Shown here piece after piece: positions 63,912 to 64,000 of a stretch of 64,000 nucleotides of DNA. This stretch comes from Pseudomonas guineae (GTDB lineage Bacteria; Pseudomonadota; Gammaproteobacteria; Pseudomonadales; Pseudomonadaceae): contig NZ_FOQL01000001.1 of assembly GCF_900113745.1 (NCBI RefSeq), positions 124,001-188,000 on the forward strand, given 5' to 3'. Both the position numbers and the translations under genes were made by a program. How positions within the stretch are numbered: the stretch's first letter is position 1; every line of letters begins with the position of its first letter. The notes beneath the pieces were generated by a model that did not search any database, was not told the origin of the DNA, and worked only from the letters and a program-made list of their open reading frames with translations.

Positions 63912-64000
63912 ATGACCGACAACCTCGGCTACACCTCAGTCCCAGCCCTGCTTAAGTATTTACGCCACGCCGAACAGCTGGGCCTGAATATCGACCAAGC
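63912..64000 (+). CDS. AraC-family transcriptional regulator (N-terminal fragment)
   Basis: The ATG at 63912 opens a frame that runs off the window: MTDNLGYTSVPALLKYLRHA followed by EQLGLNIDQ. The TSVPALLKYLRHAEQLGL pattern is typical of AraC regulators with an N-terminal arabinose-binding-like domain (for example VirF/OruR-type), and PAO1 has such a gene at this place. Only 29 codons are visible. It diverges from the alkyl-DHAP synthase-like operon, with 120 bases between, and is a candidate regulator of it. Confidence 0.6.
   Translation, partial: MTDNLGYTSVPALLKYLRHAEQLGLNIDQ

Overview
The window looks like core chromosome of a Pseudomonas species. It has GC-rich codon use and GTG starts, and its gene order matches my memory of the P. 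aeruginosa PAO1 segment from about PA2971 (yceD) to PA3027 (AraC regulator). Some local differences from PAO1 are noted below. Signature pseudomonad genes include psrA next to lexA-sulA, a lolC-lolD-lolE operon, a complete nqr operon with apbE and nqrM beside sthA, a 5'-methylthioinosine phosphorylase-type gene beside nagZ, and a fadBA operon. I saw no tRNA, rRNA, insertion sequence, prophage or CRISPR array. All assignments come from reading protein motifs and from remembered families; nothing was searched.

Layout. 1-7.5 kb: yceD (cut by the window edge) diverges from maf; then sppA, a HAD phosphatase and rluC (minus strand, overlapping) diverge from rne, which has a long structured leader. 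7.5-14.5 kb: a minus-strand envelope block of comEC, exbB/exbD-like genes, lpxK, a Trm112-like gene, kdsB, a low-molecular-weight phosphatase and murB. 14.5-20 kb: a DUF2062 membrane protein, the Lol lipoprotein exporter, then an atypical PilZ protein, a small secreted protein and a glycerophosphodiesterase. 20-29 kb: sthA, nqrM, apbE and nqrFEDCBA, a redox block on the minus strand. 29-35.4 kb: a chalcone-isomerase-like secreted protein, a long-form GAPDH, mfd and csiV. 35.4-40 kb: methylthioinosine phosphorylase, nagZ, a signal-less YkuD protein and psrA (minus), then lexA-sulA (plus) with clear operators. 40-47.3 kb: two small conserved genes, topA, DUF1653, fadA and fadB. 47.3-58.9 kb: periplasmic and stress genes, an ABC-F ATPase (uup), slt, a MOSC protein, a DUF1499 lipoprotein, cheV, a lipid kinase and a pirin. 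59-64 kb: an FGGY kinase, a GlpD-like oxidoreductase and an alkyl-DHAP-synthase-like flavoprotein in a tight operon, with a divergent AraC-type regulator cut by the right edge.

How the parts connect. Much of the window serves the envelope: lipid A/KDO synthesis, peptidoglycan precursor synthesis and recycling, lipoprotein export and lytic transglycosylase. The rest covers energy coupling and fatty acid use (Na+/H+-NQR, transhydrogenase, PsrA, FadBA), DNA repair and topology (Mfd, LexA, SulA, TopA) and RNA metabolism (RNase E, RluC, YceD).

No wholly new system stands out. The best leads are a YkuD-fold protein without a signal peptide next to nagZ (possible cytoplasmic L,D-carboxypeptidase), the three-gene ether-lipid-like operon, a PilZ protein with a large helical insertion, the rne leader, and tandem PsrA-type sites over the psrA promoter.
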